This document shows, in pieces, positions 22,031 to 34,430 of a DNA stretch of 64,000 nucleotides. The notes under the pieces were generated by a model. That model did no database searches and had not been told where the DNA came from. It worked only from the letters and a program-made list of their open reading frames with translations. This stretch comes from Symsagittifera roscoffensis (taxonomy: Eukaryota; Xenacoelomorpha; Acoela; Convolutidae). Made by a program: the position numbers and the translations under genes. Position 1 is the first letter of the stretch; each line of letters begins with the position of its first letter. The stretch is from positions 52,955,858 to 53,019,857 of the forward strand of contig NC_087065.1 in the NCBI RefSeq assembly GCF_963678635.1, read 5' to 3'.

Positions 22031-22969
22031 TGGTGTTTGCTTCCTTTACATCCGCCCCTGATTTTGTCCATGAAGTTAAAAGCAGAATTGAAAATGTGCA
22101 TGCAAACACACCAATATCTGTTTTCCTGCTCTATTTTAAGAAATTTCTTGCCACTTCTGATACCTAACTACCGCAAGCTACAGACATTGACGCAAACAAA
22201 AAAGTAACCCTTACAAACTAATTGAATCAATTTGCGTAAAAACTTTGAGCTAGTTATTTGACTAAAATCGGTCAACACCAATTTCCACGCAGTTAATGAG
22301 TTGTATGACGCTTTAAAAAACAATGTAGACGAATGGTTTGAAAATGTGCTAAAGAGTTGGATGATCATTTTTTCAACAAGCAAGAAAAAAATGGCAGTTC
22401 TTCAAATTAGTGTAGTTATTTCTGCCATGTGTGATAAAAGAATCAGACGTAACATTTGAATGAAGCATATTCGACAGCCGTAGTAAAAAAGGGCAATTGG
22501 AAGAAAATTTTGTAGAAAAACAATTTTGACTAAAAAAAAACAAAAAATCAAATTTTTTTTAATTCAAAACTTTTTCCAGACGTTTATGTACCGCAAAAGT
22601 AAACTTCTCGCAGCATAAAAAAAACGAGCTTGAATCGACACCGGCGCTTGAGTGAACGCTATGTCTCAGCCCGTTCACAAAAAGCGCTCCGAAGCAAACT
22701 CGAATCTACCTACATAAGAGCAATGCGAGTAGCAAAACGCATAGTAAGTTCAGTCCAATACAGTCCATTCTCGCTCCCACTTTTCAAATTGCACAAAATC
22801 TGAACTTAAAAAACGACAGAACGCTCGTATTTCCCAACATGACAGTTCAATTGAACGAAACTAAAAGAAAGAGCCGGTCGGGTGAAGTCATAAAACCAAA
22901 AAACGCCAATTACTAACTCCAAAAAAAAACATTAACCCAGACCAGCAAATTACAGTCAGAGTAAATCCA
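22031..22969. other. Intron sequence, nothing recognised
   Basis: No exon or clear repeat was identified. Confidence 0.35.
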
Positions 22970-24965
22970 AAAAAAAATAAAATTACCATTTGCAAGAACT
23001 TAGAAGCGCAATTAAGCCAAGTGAACCCACAGAGCAAAAATTACGAAAGTTAATTGCGTTCTCGCTCACAACGATTGATGGAAATTTAATTTCGCTCTCG
23101 CTCTCAACGATCGATGAGAACAACGAGTTGAAATATCCATTTTAAATTTAACCGATCATGCAAAAACCATGCCCAAAATTTATAAACTAGCCCATTTCAA
23201 CCTCCTTAATAGTACGAAATTGGAAGAGACGACTGGACCGAATGAAAAATTTTCAACGATATCTACACAAGAGAATCAGAAATTAATATGCTAAAAACTT
23301 CCATAACGGAAAGAGAAATTCAACTAGCTGCATCACACTAAGAGACAGAGCTAATCAAAATTCAGACCATACTGGAATACACAAGTTCAGTCTATACTGG
23401 AATACACAAGGGCACAAAGGAACGTTCATTGCAACACGAGTCTCTAATAAACTCCGAACAAATTTCATCATTTTTTAAAACCTGAATTCAATCGATTTGG
23501 TTACCATACAATATTAACGGCCTCCAGCTCACTCAGAATCATTTTATCCCCAGTATGTTATCATTCAAGCGTAGAAAAAATTCAACAATTCGTGAAATTT
23601 TCTTTGTTCATCATGTTTATTTTCTATTGCCACCTACAAAGAAAAACATCACATCAACAAAAAATTGCTCAATGTATCGTCTACAGACTGCAGATGAAGC
23701 CACACTGACTATTCACTCACTACTTGAACACAACTGTGAGAAACTTCAGTTTTGTTACTACTAACATAATGAGCTAATTATATTTTCCTTGTTCACGATA
23801 CTTTTTTTTCTTGCCCCTGAAATGAAAAAATTTTACATAAAACAAGGATAACCGGTTACTGTGAAAATAGCACAGAATGTTCCAACCATAGTCTTAAAAA
23901 ACATCAAATTCTTTTTTTTTTCAAATTAGAGTAGTTTTCTCTGCGTGGTGAGATAAAAAGATCTGAACGAAAAAATAAAATTACCATTTGCAAGAACTTA
24001 GAAGCTCAATTAAGCCAAGTGAACCCACAGAGCTAAAATTACGAAACTTAATTGCGTTCTCGCTCACAACGATTGATGGAAATTTAATTTCGCTCTCGCT
24101 CTCAACGATCGATGAGAATAACGTGTTGAAATATCCATTTTAAATTTAACCGAAGATGCAAAAACCATACCCAAAATTATAAACTAGCCAATTTCAAACT
24201 CCTTACTAGAAAGAAATTGGAAGAGACGGATGGACCGAATGAAAAATTTTCAACGATATCTACACAAGAGAGTCAGAAATAAATATGCTAAAAACTTCCA
24301 TAACGGAAAGAGAAATTCAACTAGCTGCATCACACTAAGAGACAGAGCAAATCAAAATTCAGACCATACTGGAATACACAAGTTCAGTCTATACCGGAAT
24401 ACACAAGGGCACAAAGGAACGTTCATTGCAACACGAGTCTCTAACAAACTCCGAACAAATTTCATCATTTTTTAAAACCTGAATTCAATCAATTTGGTTA
24501 CCATAAAATATAGCGGCCTCCAGCTCACTCAGAATCAATTTATCCCCAGTATGTTATCATTCAAGCGTAGAAAAATTCAACAATCCGTAAAATTTTCTTT
24601 GTTCATCATGTTTATTTTCTATTGCCACCTACAAAGAAAAACATCACATCAACAAAAAATTGCTCAATGTATCGTATACAGACTGCAGATGAAGCCACAC
24701 TGACTATTCACTCACTACTTGAACACAACTGTGAGAAACTTCAGTTTTGTTACTAATAACATAATGAGCTAATTATATTTTCCTTGTTCACGATACTTTT
24801 TTTTTCTTGCCCCTGAAATGAAAAAATTTTACATAAAACAAGGATAACCGGTTACTGTGAAAATAGCACAGAATGTTCCAACCATAGTCTTAAAAAATAT
24901 CAAATTTTTTTTTCTTCAAATTAGAGTAGTTTTCTCTGCGTGGTGAGATAAGAAAATCTGAACGA
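22970..24965. repeat. 998-bp tandem duplication (two copies)
   Basis: ATTACCATTTGCAAGAACTT occurs at 22982 and 23980, and the following sequence matches at the same 998-bp offset through CTCTCGCTCTCAACGATCGA, CACAAGTTCAGTCTATAC and CTCTGCGTGGTGAGAT. Differences are scattered single bases and short indels. The open stretches at 23555 and 24494, and at 24230, are paired shadows of the repeat with different frames, so non-coding. Confidence 0.9.
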
Positions 24966-25394
24966 AAAAAAAGAACTTACGCATATTTGAAATTCAAAGT
25001 AAAAAGGCCATACAGAAAACCGTTTTTGTAGAGAAACGACTAGAAAAACAAAAACTTTTCAAAAACGCTTCCAACTTTATTGCAGGAATGCTTTGATTTT
25101 TTGATTCACAATATATCGCCAAAAGCTCCAAACACTAGCATGGCTCGACTAAAATTAAGTTTTTGCGGTTTAAATTTAGCATAAATAAGCTATTGTAAGC
25201 CTGCTCGCTCGCCTTTATTCGCTCGAAATTAGATCACAAACCAGAAATTTCTAACTAGTTTTTCTCAATCCTGGAAAAAAAATTTCAATTTTTTTAAAAT
25301 TTAGTTAGAATCACAACAGAAAGGGGCTTTAATAAGATATATCACTGAAACTATTTCGATTTCTATTTGTGGTACCTGATTTTGAAAACAAAAA
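24966..25394. other. Intron sequence, dispersed-repeat remnants
   Basis: GCTATTGTAAGCCTGCTCGCTCGCC near 25190 matches GCTATTTTAAGCCTGCTCGC near 13300. This is part of the same dispersed family as 12990-14290. Confidence 0.4.
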
Positions 25395-27544
25395 GAAAAA
25401 CTAAAACACGAGAACACAAAGTTCTTCCTCATTGTCAATGGTCGGAACAACGAAAAAAGATTTTGAAAGGAAAAAGTAATTAATCAAATAAAATTAAAAT
25501 CAATCAAAGAAAAAGCGAGCAAAACTCAATAGGGTGAAAAAACAGTTTTTTGTTAGACACCCGTATGTTGTCCTTTTCCCTTTTTGCAAAAATGTTTATT
25601 TTTTTTTATTTTGGGTCATGTACGTGGTGAGGAGTCAGTGCTCCACATAAAACATCGCACCCTCAAAATGGTTAAACGCTCCCGTTGAAAACAAATGGGA
25701 CGTTAAGTATATTTTTCATAGATATTTTACATCCTACTGAAATAGATAATGAACCCCCTACTGAAATACAGAAAAGAAGCTTCTGTAACCCCTTACTGAA
25801 ATCTGTGAAAGAAAAATTTTAACAAAACCTTGCCTTCCCAAATAATGAGAATAGAAAATGAGACAGAAGGCACTAATTCGTAAATATTAAGTTGAAAAAA
25901 CTTCATACGTTGGCCTCGAAAGATGTTCAGTATGAGAACAACATGTCAAAAAAATCACCAGCGTTAATTACTATTTAAATGATTAATTACCAAGCGACAT
26001 CTAAGGGGACAAAAGACGAGCAGACAGAAACTGAATTGATTCCTTGAGCCGATAAAAAAATGAATAAAATCAAAAATTTTATGCAGTAAAGTTTTTAAAA
26101 TTGTTACGCACTAAACCTCCAGAAACGCAACAAGCTCTGTATCGCTCTTCAAAACAAGCAATAAACGGTGAATAAGGCGACGAAACACCAGCCGAAAACA
26201 TTAAAAAGAAAAAAGAACCAACTATACAAAAACTGGATAGAAAAAAATCACAAATTACAGTACTAAATATAATTACAATAAAAGTAGCTATCAGCCAAAA
26301 AAAAAGGGAGAACCAAAATTAATCAAGAAAACTTGAAGTGGTTTGTGAAAACAAACATTTTTTTATAAGAATGCTTTCAAAAATGAAACTTTGAAAGCTT
26401 TTAAAATGTTTAAAAATTTCGCGTTGTTTAAAATGTTCAAATTGCTAAACAAGCTATTCAAAAAGATTGATTTTTTCAATTTCACATTTACAGCCATGAT
26501 TAAGTTTGGATAAGTTAGGTTTTCAATCACAGAATTTGAATTATGTGCCTGATCTATTTGACGCTGTTTTGATAACTTGAATCGGTTCGCGAAAAGTTAT
26601 GAACAGTTAAAGTCTGGGACCAAAACAATATTGGACCAAACAGACCAAATGTACCACACCACACTGATAAATTGTATTTGCGTACCGCCCAGTAGCCTAA
26701 AACGAATTGAATATTGTTGAACCAGCCTCAACAGCAAAATAGAGACCACCGCAGACGCGCTATCGTTTTGTCAGCTTGCCAACAGAGTGTATACTAAAAA
26801 ACAGAGTCAGATACAATCGCGAAGCAAGTTTAATCACGTTTATCACGCAGCTATTCAAATTATGAAGACTTAAAAAACCTAAGTTGTTGTCACAGGAGAA
26901 TTGGTCTGCGTGAAGGTGAATAGCACACCCGAATTCCACGTTTTACCTATTTTTATTGGTCGGAACAAAAACCCCACCACGATCTATAATCGTTGCTGGA
27001 GTGAGGAAATTGAGAGAAGTTTTTTCGAGAGTAGAAAATAAAACAAAAAAGATCTTGTCTGTTTGTTTATTAGCCCACGTTGGTGGGGTTGGCTTGACCG
27101 TTTCCAGGTTGAGGACCTTTGCGATATCCACCAGCTAAAACCACATTTGCGACCTTTGCGGACCTTTGCGATATCCACCAGCTAACGGAGCAGGACTTTT
27201 TGAGGCAGTTGAAAAGAATACAATGGAATAAAATGGGCAAAGAGGTAGAACAGCCTGCCGGAGAGGTAGGTATTTAAAATACCGCTGTAACCGTACCACT
27301 GGGTATTTCTTAAAAAGTTTTGCTCTGGAACTTCAAATTTTGGGGGAGGGATCGAAATATTCTAAAAGACAAGGGCTTCAGAAAAGCAATCGGTTACTTG
27401 CCTTGTGTTCCGAACGTAGTCTTTAAAAAACTACATGAAAACAACAGTTTTTTTGTTCAAATTAAAGCAGTTTATTCTGCGAAGTGTCTAGAAAAAAACT
27501 AGAAAAACAAAAACAAAAAAATCAAAATTCAAAATCAAACTATC

Positions 27545-27925
27545 TAAGCACAGAGGCAAAGCTTCGTTTCGTAAACACCTGCGAGAACACGACAAAAAGC
27601 AGCTCTATAAAGTGCAATAATAAAACTTAGAAATGAGCCTCGAATTAGCAAAAATTCGCTTATCTCTGAGATTCGAACCTGCAATCTAGTGACGAAGAGA
27701 ATCACGCACTAACCACTCGGAAGCTTAATAGGCCCTAAACACTAGCCGGCACAAAGAAAGCAGAGAACAGATGCTATGTAACTTCTAATGCTACCGTGAA
27801 AATTTCAAATAAGTGAACACTTTTATTTGCGAGTTACGTTACAGAAAAGAAGGTCCGTAATAACACACTAAGCTGATCGCAAGTGTAACAGAGATGCGAA
27901 GTTGCACTTCGCATACACAAGCAAA
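27545..27925 (-). repeat. tRNA-derived SINE, family A, best-preserved copy
   Basis: The minus strand reads CCGAGTGGTTAGTGCGTGA (A-box) and CAGGTTCGAATCTC (B-box), about 40 bp apart: a complete Pol III internal promoter. The body continues through GAGGCTCATTTC to TGTCGTGTTCTCGC and a GCGAAGC-type tail. At the other end (27893-27913) lies a perfect hairpin, ATGCGAAGT-TGC-ACTTCGCAT. Confidence 0.75.
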
Positions 27926-28089
27926 CATATAAACGATAATTCTACTGGGGAAAACTGAATGAGTAAAAATTTTAGTCTACAAAAATTTCTAGGTGACTCA
28001 CGCTAATTATGAGCCTACATGATTGCAAAGTAACGCCAGCCAATTATGACGCATTGGCAGTACCAGTCAATTTGAAAAAAAAGAAATTT

Positions 28090-28275
28090 ATCAACTAAAA
28101 TGCCTCTATTTATAGAGCGGACGCATTTTAGCTAGCATACGAAAAAGTTTAATAAAAACATCCGACCCTGCCCAGGTTCGAACCCTCCATTATGTTGCTG
28201 GTCTCCTTCCTTACCTCTACGCTACAGATACTTGAGGCTCAAGTGCTATTTGTAGTACAATAGTCTGTGTTAATA
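28090..28275 (-). repeat. tRNA-derived SINE, family B
   Basis: On the minus strand TAGCGTAGAGGTAAGGA (A-box-like) is followed by GGAGGGTTCGAACCTGGG (B-box). Copies with the same flanks lie at about 36755-36940 and 42965-43150, carried in the larger repeated blocks; those have GGTTAGAACC in place of the B-box core. Confidence 0.7.
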
Positions 28276-28919
28276 TCCGTAGCATTGGCTGTACTTAATA
28301 GCTGGTTATTGATCAAAATGAACACATTTTGTCGCAACAATATTTGCGTCGCAACAATATTTGCGACTTAGGTTGGAAAAAAAAGAGAGTTCATACCATA
28401 ACTCACAAGCTTTGCTTGTGTAAACAACCTAATGTTTCAAATGTGAAAAATTTTAATGAAACAAATGTTTATCTCTCTTTTAAGCTTAACTTCATTTATT
28501 GCTGCTACATCTAATCTAAATCTTCTTCTTCATTTAAATGCAAATTAAACACATTTACAAAATACAAACAGCTAATCTTTACAGGACTACTGTCTTGAGG
28601 CTAAGTTTTCTTCATGCTACGTTTTCCTGTTACCTCCAAACGCTAGCTTCTACATTGTTGCTACTCCTAAATTTTCGTCCAAATCTAAGTAAGAGTTAAG
28701 CTACCCAAACCATGGTAACTACTGTCACGACAACAAATAGGACGCTAACAACGTATCTATTCTGCTTTTCTCTGTTCTCAAACCTACTTAAACTACCAAG
28801 CTCTTTTGAACACGCCATTAAGACCTCATCCTGTAGAGACATATCCAACCGGAACAACAAAGAATCATTTCCCCAAAGATGAGCTATCATAGCATTCCAA
28901 AAAACTTATCAAATACTCA

Positions 28920-29140
28920 CTTACACAGAGGCGAAGAACACGACCAAGAAGCAGCTGTATCAAGTTAAATAAGAAAAAGTTGAAATAAGCTTCGAATTAG
29001 CAAGAATCTGGCTACGTGTAGGATTCGGATCCGCGACATACTGCAATCAACAGATTTTGAGTCTCACGCACTATCCGCGCAGTCACTCAAGCTTAACAAC
29101 CGACGAACACTAGTCACGAATAAAGCAGTTAGATATGATA
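28920..29140 (-). repeat. tRNA-derived SINE, family A, second copy in the block
   Basis: Shares the ACACGACCAAGAAGCAGCTG body with the copy at 27545 and has GAGTGACTGCGCGGATAGTG in the head region on the minus strand. This is the SINE whose counterparts took part in the 1,197-bp deletion in the tandem array. Confidence 0.65.
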
Positions 29141-29192
29141 ACAACTAGCAAGCCCGTCTTCAGCTATCAACCGACTCGCAAAAAGTTAGTTG

Positions 29193-30130
29193 TTGCTCAT
29201 AGATAGTTCAATCAGCTTCAAATACAGCTACTCAAATCAGCTCAAAATTGGCAAAAATCACTTTGTTAGATGGTGAATGACGGAAGACTCAATATGATAC
29301 TAATTTTTTTCAAAATGGCTTACGCTGCAGTATCTCTCAATAAGTTTGCGGGCATCCTTCAGAGAGTTGGAACACGTTCGAATCCTTATAAGAGAAATAT
29401 CATCAGCATCAAAAACTCTCAAGCCCCAAATTTGTTTTTTTTTATGATAAAAAGGTTTTTTATGACTCAACCAGAAGCTTTTTATGGATCTGTCGCCTTG
29501 CCTTCAAAGCCATATTTTGTCAAAAACCGTTGCACCGCAGGGAAACTCGGGCAAGAGGGACCTTTGTTTGAGAAGTCTTGGCTAAAAATGTGTACCAAAG
29601 ACAGGTGTACACAAAGAAACAATAAGGGAGATTCTTTGGGAAGATTGAAATTTATGAAGTGGGCATTGTCCCCTTCAAATACACCCATAATTATATCCAT
29701 TCTTCTTGTAATTTAGTCTCAAAGCACAACACAACATTTCAAAGCCCATAAAAGCAAAATTGCGAAAGTTCTTGAGATATTTTCATTGCAACTATCAAAT
29801 CACAACTAGACCCTCCAGAAGACTACTTATTGTTTGTTTGGGTACCAATTTGTGTAGAAAAAAAGACACCCGAAAACTTGGTTCTTACTGACCGTCGGTG
29901 ATTGGAATAATTAGCCAATGAACTTCCGTATTAACCTTTGGTATAAAAACTCTAGCTGAGCAAACTATTGCATGCCACAAGAAATTACACCTGCAAATAA
30001 TTTCACCCTCAAAAATGGCTACAACCACCATCAGATTGCGGGTTTAGGGGGAGGGGGTTCTATTCCCCTCAAGATTCAACGCTCTGGCCACCAAAAGAAT
30101 CCTTCCTTCGATAGTATTTTATCACATCCA
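29193..30130. other. Intron sequence; 148-codon open stretch not supported as a gene
   Basis: The plus-strand open stretch at 29270-29716 contains ACACGTTCGAATCC, a B-box-like motif, and its translation shows no domain, so it is more likely a SINE than a gene. The rest, including GGGGGAGGGGG near 30050, is unassigned. Confidence 0.4.
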
Positions 30131-33100
30131 TTTTTGAAATAAACATCCAAATTTTTCTAAGAAAGCGATTTCTTTTTCATCAAAACATTCCACGAAGTGC
30201 CTAAAAATTGTTTTTGGCCTATTTTTTCAAAAATTCACCAGCGGCGCAAAAAAGTCAAATCAGGTTCTTTAAGTTTGGAAAAAATTGGCCGCACTGAAAA
30301 AAGAAGGACAAAGATTTCTAGAAATTACTCAAAGCCGATCCCCCAACTCAAAATAATCCTAGATCAGCGCCTGTATACAAAATTGGGCTAGCAGTGACTT
30401 CCTCAACTGCAGTGAGCAGAAATGAAACGTGCAACCACTGATGAAATGAATTGTTATAATTATAGCAAACCGCGATGAAAGCGCTCAGATTTTATCTTCT
30501 GATCCAACCATCAAAAGCTTGAAAAAAAAACAATTTTGATTTCTAAAATTTGTACAAACAAGTTTTTATAATGAGAACAAACTTCAATGGTAGGCTCACT
30601 AAAGTTATTAGATTTCTGTACTGATTTCCGTCTCTCAAATAGTTCAAGTTTAACCGAATTCTCTTTCAATTAACAATTAAGAGCATCGAAAAACATTTTA
30701 TAAAGGCGCATCAGAAAAAAGTTGAAAATGTGAAGGCGATAAAGTTTGAAGTTAAGACAATAACAATAAGTCAGCAAACAAAAATAGCTTAACATTCGCA
30801 AGCCGAAATGTCAAACCCACGCCAAAGAAGCTGCAGCACTAGAAAACTTGATGAACGAAATCTAGTTAACAATCGAAGGTCAAATTTTATACAGTTAGGA
30901 TTGAGATCAGAATAAACAAAACTACTCCTATCTTCCGACTGCCTTTTAAGGGCCATGGAGCAGTAATAACATAAAAATTTAAATTTAATAAAATAAAGCG
31001 ATTTTTTTTTATTTGAGGTTTTTTTTGTAAAAATCATCCCCCACACACCATATAAAATACAAAATGATAGATTTCGCTCATAAAAGCAAATCAATTGTTG
31101 CAAATAAGCTTCCTTCAACACCTTGAGACGATTGCTAAGACGGATTAAATCTCCGCTTACGCGTGAATTACAAAAAATAATCGCAGATGAAACCCCTTTT
31201 CAAATACAAGCTCAGGACAACAATAGCTGTCGAATGACATAAAAAAAATTCGGTCAAAAAAGTCGAAATTTGTCGGATGAAAAACAAACCATCCCGAGCA
31301 CAAATATTCCGTTACTTTCGTTACGAAAAACGAAAAAAAATTTGTGATGTATCAGAAAATTGTTTGCAAACACCAGAAAACATAAAATATGTACCGTTCA
31401 TGAAAATCTAGTTTTCGAGTAATTTCAAAAACCTAATTTTCGATCAAAAAAATGAGATGTATGAGATTTGGTCTTATGAGGCATTTTTAAGTCAAAAGAG
31501 TGTTCTCAATTTCAAGGTATGACAGTTCAATCTAAAATATTGAACTCCATAACTCAAACACAATCATTTTAATCTTTTTCAAGACATTATTAAAATCTAA
31601 CTTTTAAAAAAAGCGATCTACTTCAAAGGCCACATAAACAAATACAGTCAGTATTATCGACTTAAAACTGAAAAACAAGACTACTCGTATCAGGGCTAAG
31701 CCCTGATTGTTCCGACTACCTTTTGAGGTCTAGCAGGCAGTCTGAGCAGTAATAACAAGAAAAAATTATATGTAATTAAAAAATGAAATTTTTTTTTAAA
31801 AATTGAGACTTTTTTGAAAATCATCTCCCCACACGCCATATAAAGAACAAAGTGATAGATTTCGCCCCTAATAACAAATCAACTATAGCCAATGAGCTTT
31901 CTTCAACCAATTTAAAACGATTTCTAAAACGGATTAAACATCGCGAAATATATCGCGCATTAATTGTCCCAAATTGGCCAAAATGGCAATCTTTAAACCC
32001 CCATAATTTTACAAAAATGATCACAGATAAGATGTCATGTCAAATTTATGCTCAAGACAACAATACCTTTTGACTGATTTAAAAAAAAAACTCAAGTTAA
32101 AAAAGCGAAATTCTATTACGAGGCCAAATTGTGCACTGGATACGCGCATAATTTTGTGTTTGTATGTTCCTGGATTCCAGAGACAAGTAATTAAACATGT
32201 TCCAAAAATAAAGTGGATTCCACTTACAATATTTACGTGGATTCCGCGTACATAATCTTGTAACGTAAATTTTGTCGGCACATTTAATTTGTTGCGGATT
32301 CCACAAAATGTAAGTGGAATCCAAAAATGAAAGTGGAATCCGCAAAATTTGTGAGCGGAATCCGCAAATTGTAAAGGAATTCAGAAATTTGTTTATTACT
32401 GAACTTGCATATGCACTTGGGGAATTTAAAAGCAAGGGCTTAACCATTGTCAACGGAATCCACGTACAAATATTAAACCATTGGTCAACTAAATCGATGG
32501 ATGTCTTACTTTAGTATTTGCAGGCAGTTTTTGGGATCATAGTTTTTGAAACACAACACCAAACAAATTCATTGGATTAATTCGGTAAGTGGGTTAATTC
32601 CTTATTGGGTTGACAAATCGCCAATTTAGGCCACTATTTGGGATTCAGTAATTGAGACTCAGTATTTGGGATTTTGTATTTGAGATTCAGTATTTGGGAG
32701 CGTGAACTCAATTGATTTTGTTCAAAGGGAGTGAATGATCTATTTAATTAATTTGAGTAAATTAGTTTCAGATAAAACTTACCAAAACTTGAATTACAGC
32801 AGAATGAAACTTTAAGTTCAAAAACACGAATATCTAGTCCTGAAAATGTTGCCTTATTTAACTATGTTCTGGTTTCGCATTTTGAAAATATTTCAAAATG
32901 GCTAAATTAAAACTTTTATTTTCATTGAATGGCTCAAAATGACCTGATGAAAAAGTTTAAAAGAATTGAGATCGAAGTCAACCTTTGTAGGAAGTGAGAT
33001 TGAAGCTGGTTATGTTTGACAGGAATTGAGATGGGATCGAAGTTGCGTGTTTGTCAGGAATTGAGATCGAAGTTGGATTTGTTCGACAGGATTTGAGATC

Positions 33101-33859
33101 GGAGTTGGGTGTTTGACAGGAATTGAGATCAAACATTCTGCATTCCAACTGGTAGCTGATCAACGTAGTAATTAAAAGATATGGTTTTAAAAGCTACTAC
33201 ACATACATATATGTAAACGGAATCCGCAAACAAAATGCGGATTCCACTTACAGTTTGCGGATTCCGCTTACAAATTGCGCATTCCACTTACAGTTTGCGG
33301 ATTCCGCTTACAGTTGCGGATTCCGCAACAGTTCAATTCAACTATACACATGTCTTGTTAATTGTGTGTGGATTCCACAAACTGTTCGGGATTCCGAATA
33401 TACGGTTGCGGATTCCGCAAATTCGATTATTTTTGGAGCAATGTTGAACGGTACAGTGTCTTAGGTATTTGTTTGTGGAATCCAAAACAGCAAAGAAGAT
33501 CAAAGAAAAGTAGCAATGTTGCGGATTCCGCGACAAAGCTGATTTGGGCCTGTTGCGGAATTCGCTTACAATGCACAGAATGCACAGTTTGGCCTCGTAA
33601 TGTTGTTTGAAGAAAAAACCACAGCCACTTCGAGCTCAAAAGTTTTGAACAAAAAAAACATAAATGGGTTACAAAAAATGAACTCGATTAGAGTGAAGTG
33701 AGCATCAAACATTTCCTCAGTTTTTTAAAAAAGGTTCTTCAGATAAGGTTGATTGATCTTACAGACTGATCGAGTCCGTCCCAACGCTAAAATGACATTT
33801 TTCCGCAGCTTTTTTGAAACTATTGGAACAAAATTGAATTCTTGAAAGAGCGTCCCATA
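30131..33859. repeat. Segmental duplication, copy 1 (3.7 kb)
   Basis: Collinear with 56916-60502. It starts at CATTTTTGAAATAAACATCC and ends at GAAAGAGCGTCCCAT. It contains an internal diverged duplication (AAAATCATCNCCCACACNCC at 31027 and 31810) and a CTACTCGTATCAGGG hairpin module (31680; also 57720 and 58500), plus the TIR element at 32115-33601. No gene was recognised. Confidence 0.9.
32115..33601. mobile_element. Non-autonomous TIR element with subterminal GCGGATTCCGC arrays
   Basis: The tips are inverted: ATTACGAGGCCAAATTGTGC at 32115 and, on the minus strand from 33601, ATTACGAGGCCAAACTGTGC. Inside each end lies a cluster of the near-palindrome GCGGATTCCGC, written as GGAATCC on the left (32200-32470) and mostly as GGATTCC on the right (33216-33560), so the arrays face each other. 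The centre has tandem repeats of about 17 bp (CAGTATTTGGGATT, 32640-32700) and about 35 bp (GACAGGAATTGAGATCGAAG, 32960-33135). There is no transposase. Subterminal repeats of this kind are transposase-binding sites in several DNA transposon superfamilies. I could not identify a target-site duplication or superfamily. Confidence 0.75.
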
Positions 33860-33884
33860 TTTCTCGGCAGGTTAAACAGGTTAT

Positions 33885-34430
33885 TCTCGACGCATAGTTG
33901 ATTTTGCGAGGAAAAAATTAAAACACACCCAAATACAAAATTGTTCCTCGTTGTGAACGGTCAAAACAATGAAAAAAGATTTTGAAAGGAAAAAGTAATT
34001 AATCAATTAATATTAAAATCGATCAAAGGAAAAGCAAGCAGAACTCAATAGGGTGAAAAAATACTGATTTTTTTTTGTTAGGCGCCCGTATGTTGTCCTT
34101 TTCCCTTTTTGCAAAAATTTTCATTTTTTTATTTTGGGTCATGTACGTGGAGAGGACAGGTTATTCTCGACGCATAGTTGATTTTGCGAGGAAAAAATTA
34201 AAACACACCCAAATACAAAGTTGTTCCTCATTGTGAACGGTCAAAACAATGAAAAAAGATTTTGAAAGGAAAAAGTAATTAATCAATTAATATTAAAATC
34301 GATCAAAGAAAAAGCAAGCAGAACTCAATAGGGTGAAAAAAATACTGATTTTTTTTTTGTTAGGCGCCCGTATGTTGTCCTTTTCCCTTTTTGCAAAAAT
34401 TTTCATTTTTTATTTTGGGTCATGTACGTG
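33885..34430. repeat. 270-bp tandem duplication
   Basis: CAGGTTATTCTCGACGCATA occurs at about 33879 and 34158, followed by near-identical sequence to CATGTACGTGGAGAGGA in both. It duplicates the left end of block copy 2, and block copy 1 (25395) has only one version. Confidence 0.9.

Larger units (their letters stand above)
25395..29192. repeat. Block copy 1 of a 3.8-kb repeated segment
   Basis: Collinear with 33900-37783: shared landmarks are CCCGTATGTTGTCCTTTTCC, CCACACTGATAAATTG or its variant, GTGTACCGCCCAGTAGCC, AGCCCACGTTGGTGGGGTTG, CGGAGCAGGACTTTTTGAGG, three SINEs in the same order, and ACCGACTCGCAAAAAGTTAG. A short duplication of GACCTTTGCGATATCCACC sits at 27115-27180. No gene is supported inside; matching open stretches differ in frame between copies. 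Confidence 0.85.

Noticed and set aside
28165-28240. Candidate tRNA gene (strong B-box GGTTCGAACC)
   Set aside because: The flanks do not pair into an acceptor stem and other copies have lost the B-box core; it is a SINE head.
29270-29716. 148-codon plus-strand ORF
   Set aside because: Contains a B-box-like motif, shows no domain and has no codon bias distinct from its surroundings; more likely SINE-related.
32200-33560. GGATTCCGC clusters as a CRISPR-like array
   Set aside because: The repeats are 11-20 bp, irregularly spaced, in both orientations and inside a TIR element in animal DNA.
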